This document shows, piece after piece, positions 13,059-16,701 of a DNA stretch of 16,701 nt. Origin of the DNA: a bacterium (lineage in GTDB: Bacteria > RBG-13-66-14); assembly GCA_021107695.1 (NCBI GenBank), contig JAIOSI010000289.1:1-16701 (forward strand), given 5' to 3'. A program made the translations under genes and the position numbers. Position 1 is the stretch's first letter, and every line of letters starts with the position of its first letter. The notes below the pieces were generated by a model. That model worked only from the letters and a program-made list of their open reading frames with translations, ran no database searches and was not told the DNA's origin.

Positions 13059-14780
13059 ATGGATACCATCCGCACCACCACCGAACTTGACAGTCTGGAA
13101 ACCACACCGGAACGGCTCATCCCCCAGGGCGGGATTGCGATAACCTTCCTCGGCGGGGTCGGTGAGTTTGGCAAGAATCTGATGCTGCTGGAGTCGGAAG
13201 CCGGGGTTGTTGCCATAGATTGCGGTCAGGCGTTCCCCGACGACCTCCTCTTCGGCGTGGACTCGGTGATTCCCGAAGCCACCTATCTGGAATCCGTCGC
13301 CGACCGACTCCTCGGCTATGTCTTTACCCACGGTCATCTCGACCACATCGGCGCGCTGCCCTACCTGCTGCCCAAGGCTCCGGCACCGCTCTACGGAACC
13401 CGGCTCACCATGGGGTTCATCAACAGTCGGCTACAGGAGTACAAGGATCTGCCCGACGTCGCGCGACATAAAATCAAGGCGGGCAAGAGCTTCACCCTGG
13501 GCGATTTCAGGATCGAGCCTTTCGCCGTCAGCCACTCCGTCCCCGATGCCATCGGGCTGGCGATCCACACCCCGGCGGGGCTGCTGCTCCACAGCGGGGA
13601 CTACAAACTCGACAAGAAGCCGATTGACGGGCGCAAGACCGAGCTAAAGAAGATTCGCCGCTACGGCAAGGAGGGGATTAAGTTCTTCCTCGGCGACAGC
13701 ACCAACGCCGAGATCCCCGGTCGGTCGAAGAGTGAATCTATCATCGGCAAGGTGCTGCAAGAGGCCTTCTCCAGCACCAATGGGCGGATTATCGTTACGA
13801 CCTTCGCCAGCCACATCCACCGCATCCAGCAGATTGTGAATGCCTGCGATGCCGTCGGACGCAGTCTGGTTCTTAGCGGACGCTCGGTGCGCCAGAATAC
13901 CCGCATCGCCCGGGAGCTGGGCTATCTGGAGATTCCCGACCGCCTTCTGGTTCCGGAGAAAAAGGTTGACCAGCTTCCCGCCTCCCGCTCCGCACTCCTG
14001 GTCTCCGGCTCGCAGGGAGAACCGCTCTCCGCCCTCTCTCGCATCGTCAGCGGTGATCATCGCCATATCAAAATTGAACCGGGGGATTTGGTGATCTTCT
14101 CTGCCAAGAAGATTCCGGGGAATGAGGTCGCCATCGGGCGGCTGATTGACCGCATCTTCCTTCAGGGTGGCGAGGTTCTCTACGAGGGTCTGGACGATGT
14201 TCACGTCTCTGGTCATGCCTACGCCGACGAGATTACCGAGGTTCTCGACGCTGCCCAGCCGGAGTTCCTGATACCCATTCACGGCGAGCATCGCCAGCTC
14301 TTCGCCCATCGTCGCCTGGCGACCCGGCATGGCTTCCCTGAGGATAAAATAATCGTCCCCCACCTGGGAGGACGACTGCTGGCGCAGGGCGATGACGTTT
14401 GGTGGGACGCTCCGGTTCCCGCCGGTCGGGTGCTGGTCGATGGCAAGGGCGTGGGCGATATCGGTCCCATCGTCCTGCACGACCGGAAGACCATGGCGGA
14501 CGACGGGATTCTGGTAATCATCGTCGCCATCAGCAAGCAGACCGGAGAAGTGCTACGCGAAGTGGAATTAGTAACACGGGGGCTGGTCTATGTTGACGAC
14601 AGCGAGGACTTCCTGGCTGAGGTCGCCGAGCGGGTGCATGAGCTGATTGAGGAGGCATCACCGGAGGCACGGGAGGACGAGGAGCTGCTGGGCGACTGGC
14701 TCCGCCGCAAGACCCGCCGCTTCATCCAGAAAAAGCTGGAACGCCGCCCCCTGGTCGTCCCGGTGATTTACGAGCTGTAG
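13059..14780 (+). CDS. Ribonuclease J
   Basis: This 573-residue metallo-beta-lactamase/beta-CASP ribonuclease is at usual RNase J length. It has LGGVGEFGKNLMLLE (31-45), the zinc motif THGHLDHIG (90-98), His159, HSGDYKLD (178-185), LGDSTNAEIPG (211-221), the beta-CASP segments TTFASHIHR (247-255) and SGSQGEP (316-322), HVSGHAYADE (382-391) and IPIHGEHRQL (405-414). The C-terminal domain ends WLRRKTRRFIQKKLERRP. It acts as a 5'-3' exo- and endoribonuclease in mRNA decay and rRNA maturation in the cytoplasm. The ATG at 13059 follows AGGA (13050-13053). It faces the kinase gene convergently. Confidence 0.96.
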   Translation: MDTIRTTTELDSLETTPERLIPQGGIAITFLGGVGEFGKNLMLLESEAGVVAIDCGQAFPDDLLFGVDSVIPEATYLESVADRLLGYVFTHGHLDHIGALPYLLPKAPAPLYGTRLTMGFINSRLQEYKDLPDVARHKIKAGKSFTLGDFRIEPFAVSHSVPDAIGLAIHTPAGLLLHSGDYKLDKKPIDGRKTELKKIRRYGKEGIKFFLGDSTNAEIPGRSKSESIIGKVLQEAFSSTNGRIIVTTFASHIHRIQQIVNACDAVGRSLVLSGRSVRQNTRIARELGYLEIPDRLLVPEKKVDQLPASRSALLVSGSQGEPLSALSRIVSGDHRHIKIEPGDLVIFSAKKIPGNEVAIGRLIDRIFLQGGEVLYEGLDDVHVSGHAYADEITEVLDAAQPEFLIPIHGEHRQLFAHRRLATRHGFPEDKIIVPHLGGRLLAQGDDVWWDAPVPAGRVLVDGKGVGDIGPIVLHDRKTMADDGILVIIVAISKQTGEVLREVELVTRGLVYVDDSEDFLAEVAERVHELIEEASPEAREDEELLGDWLRRKTRRFIQKKLERRPLVVPVIYEL

Positions 14781-14870
14781 GAGAACCGTGTTATTAAGGC
14801 ACGGAGCCGTTCTCAGCTAATAACGCAGGGCGAGGACTTCTGCCGATGAGGAAATCCCCGCCCTACATAA
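14781..14870. repeat. Hairpin and degenerate palindrome copy after the RNase J gene
   Basis: Directly after the stop codon, GAGAAC/GTTCTC with inner CGTG/CACG forms an imperfect hairpin (14781-14814). Next, GGGCG (14828-14832) and CGCCC (14859-14863) with inner GGA/TCC and TT/AA form a longer interrupted palindrome, flanked by CTACATAA, the inverted hallmark of this repeat family. ACGCAGGGCGA also occurs near 9106. No T-run follows, so it is a weak terminator candidate. The remainder to 15021 shows nothing else I recognise. Confidence 0.5.
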
Positions 14871-15021
14871 ACCTCGCAATTATTAGCGACATCGTTCTTC
14901 TGTGCTATCCCCTTGTCGAATCCGAAACAAAGGGCAACCACAGGGATTGCCCACAACACATTGCTATGAATATTTGTTTTCACCGACCCATTTTGGGTCA
15001 GTGAGCTTGCGAGACGAACAA

Positions 15022-15051
15022 CCCCGGCGGCTTTTGCTACCGGGGATTTTT
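15022..15051. terminator. Bidirectional terminator between RNase J and the kinase
   Basis: CCCCGG (15022-15027) and CCGGGG (15040-15045) form a stem with a 12-base interior. ATTTTT follows on the + strand. It abuts the kinase stop codon on the - strand, where a weaker TTGTT follows. It could serve both convergent genes; the + direction is stronger. Confidence 0.6.
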
Positions 15052-16701
15052 ATTCTCCATTCACCGCTGGCTTCTTCTTAAAATGGATCGAGAAGATCGC
15101 GCCCACAGCGGGATTTGAGGCGACCCGCACCTCGGCTCCGTGGATTCGAGCTACGTGAGCGACGAAGGACAGTCCCAGTCCGGTTCCGCCGACCTCTCGT
15201 GCCGACTCCGAGCGATAGAACTTCTCGAAGATCCGCTTCTGCTCGTGAGGCTCGATGCCGGGACCATCATCGGCAATGGAGAAGACGATGCTGTTCACCC
15301 GCTCTTCTACGCTGGCGCGAATCTCCGTTCCGGAAGGGGCGTACTTGATGGCGTTGTCGAGGAGGTTGACCAGCGCGCTGTGGAGGAGGTTTGGGTCGGC
15401 GAGGATGATTGAAGCAGCGACGGGGGCTTTCTGTACAATGACCTTGCCGGACTGCTGCGCCGCCACCCGCACCGCCTCCACCGCTTCGTTCATAATCGCC
15501 AGCGGGTTCAGCGGCAGCATCTCGCCCCGGGTTCGCCCGCTCTCGATTCGACTGACGTTGAGGAAGGACTCGATCAGCCCCAGCAGACTTTCGGTTTCGC
15601 CGTAAATGTACTCAGAATACTCCCGCCGTTCGATGGGTGAAACATCTTTATCGCCCAGCAGCTCGGCGAAGCCCCGAATCGTCGCCAGGGGACGCTTGAG
15701 GTCATGGCTCATGATGTGCATAACCTCGGTCTTCATCCGGTCTATGCGAGCCAGCTCGGTGATGTCCGCCAGGGTGAAGACGAAGCCGCTGAGACCCTGT
15801 TCGTCGTTCAGTGATGCCACAGTCATCTTCAGGATGCGGCGGTGGAGCTTGATGGTGTTGCGGTGGGTGGTTGAGGTCGCCTCGACAATTGCCGAGCGCA
15901 GGTTCTGACCGGGCATCAGCGAATAGATGCTCTGCCCGCTGAGGTCGGTTCGACCGAATAGCTCGACGGCGGCAGCGTTCGCCAGCCGAATCACGCCGAA
16001 GGGGTTGGTCAGCAGCACCGCCTCGGCGGCGGCATCGAGAACCCGCTGGAAGGTATGCCGATTGTCTGCCAGTGCCTCTTCCAGTCGAGCCAGAATCGCC
16101 AGCTTCGCCTGGGTCTGTTCCCGACTCAGGCTGGTCAGCGGACCGGGGAGCGGCTGTTCGTTCTGCTGATACAGCTCCCGGAGCTTCCGCGCACTGGCGG
16201 CAAGGAGGGCGGTTTCGTTCACGCTGGGACTGCCCCGATAACAGAAACAGACTGTGGGCGAATCGTAGTCGTCGAAGAACACCTGTAGAGGAGCCTCCGG
16301 CTTGCGATCGCAGCCCTCGCAGGCGGTACCGAAGCGTTGGAGAACCTGTCCGCCGTTGCGCAGCTCCATCCCGTGCAGCCCCAGGGTATAGCCGAGGGCG
16401 GTTTCCATCTCTATGGTCAGGGAGGCTCGTCCGAGGAGGAGCTGGTTCTCCGGCGCAAGCTCTTTCCCCAGGGAAAGCAGGCGGCGATCAAGCGTTCGGT
16501 TGACCGAGATTAACCGCCCCAGGCTTACCGAGACAAAGATCAGTCCCACGGCAAACAGAATCGGAGCCAGCGGAAGGAAGAGATTGAAGAGCCAGAACAG
16601 CCCCCAGCCCAGCAGGAACCAACCGACGATAAAGCCGATGAAAAGCAGGACGGTATTCTTCGGGCGATAACGGGTAAAGAGATAGCCAAAGAGGATACTG
16701 A
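15050..16701 (-). CDS. Membrane PAS-domain sensor histidine kinase (N-terminus outside window)
   Basis: The frame has no stop from the TAA at 15050 to the right edge, so the gene is cut at its 5' end. A GTG at 16549 is not the true start: 50 more in-frame residues upstream are strongly hydrophobic (VLLFIGFIVGWFLLGWG and FLPLAPILFAVGLIFVSVSL), at least two membrane helices. Numbering from that GTG, a Cys-bearing region has CEGC (77-80) and CFC (101-103). A PAS domain spans about 165-270, and HisKA has MSHDLKRPL with phospho-acceptor His282. The ATPase has NLLDNAIKY (395-403), DDGPGIE (427-433) and GTGLGL (455-460). It is a two-component sensor; no response regulator is visible. The cysteines may bind metal or sense redox. 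Confidence 0.92.
   Translation of the reverse strand, partial: SILFGYLFTRYRPKNTVLLFIGFIVGWFLLGWGLFWLFNLFLPLAPILFAVGLIFVSVSLGRLISVNRTLDRRLLSLGKELAPENQLLLGRASLTIEMETALGYTLGLHGMELRNGGQVLQRFGTACEGCDRKPEAPLQVFFDDYDSPTVCFCYRGSPSVNETALLAASARKLRELYQQNEQPLPGPLTSLSREQTQAKLAILARLEEALADNRHTFQRVLDAAAEAVLLTNPFGVIRLANAAAVELFGRTDLSGQSIYSLMPGQNLRSAIVEATSTTHRNTIKLHRRILKMTVASLNDEQGLSGFVFTLADITELARIDRMKTEVMHIMSHDLKRPLATIRGFAELLGDKDVSPIERREYSEYIYGETESLLGLIESFLNVSRIESGRTRGEMLPLNPLAIMNEAVEAVRVAAQQSGKVIVQKAPVAASIILADPNLLHSALVNLLDNAIKYAPSGTEIRASVEERVNSIVFSIADDGPGIEPHEQKRIFEKFYRSESAREVGGTGLGLSFVAHVARIHGAEVRVASNPAVGAIFSIHFKKKPAVNGE

Noticed and set aside
13644..14480. Open frame of 278 codons on the - strand opposite the RNase J gene
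   Set aside because: It lies wholly within a clear RNase J gene and shows no family motif.
1..16701. CRISPR array
   Set aside because: The repeats are scattered palindromes of differing sequence, not regularly spaced direct repeats, and no cas gene is present.

Overview
The window looks like chromosomal DNA of an uncultured, probably anaerobic bacterium. Housekeeping genes are bacterial (SpoVG, IspE, RNase J, tRNA-Gln with encoded CCA, a PAS histidine kinase, sigma70-type promoters). The largest block is a heterodisulfide-reductase-like (Hdr) operon full of Fe-S proteins. I cannot name the phylum from sequence alone. Protein genes are mostly 55-60% GC. Intergenic gaps are long and filled with small palindromic repeats, as in several candidate-phylum genomes.

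Region 1 (about 1-8890, + strand) is a sulfur-transfer/electron-transfer locus. In order it holds a DsrE-like protein, TusA, an MvhD-like small subunit with altered cysteines, a 902-residue HdrA fused to an inserted GltD-type NAD(P)H/FAD module, an AT-rich gene of unknown function, a second HdrA with C-terminal ferredoxins, a small winged-helix-like protein, HdrC, and an HdrB-like protein with one intact CCG motif. A good promoter lies at 215-243 and an intrinsic terminator at 8859-8888. The likely theme is that persulfide sulfur is carried by DsrE/TusA to an Hdr-like flavin/Fe-S complex that exchanges electrons with NAD(P)H. The substrate is unknown, and no dsrAB, aprAB, hydrogenase or lipoate-binding protein is present in the window.

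Region 2 (about 9045-10648, - strand) is ispE - spoVG - tRNA-Gln(UUG). It ends at a repeat-derived intrinsic terminator and converges on the Hdr operon.

Region 3 (about 10714-12878, + strand) has a small secreted protein with its own promoter, a decayed 3' gene fragment sharing that protein's C-terminal tail, and a SAM methyltransferase. Region 4 (13008-14780, + strand) is RNase J. Region 5 (15050 to the right edge, - strand) is a membrane histidine kinase whose N-terminus lies outside the window; it converges on RNase J across a repeat-rich gap with a bidirectional terminator.

At least seven copies of a short palindromic element (conserved flank TGTAGGG(G)CG, variable stem) and three copies of a longer composite repeat are scattered between genes. 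One palindrome doubles as a terminator.
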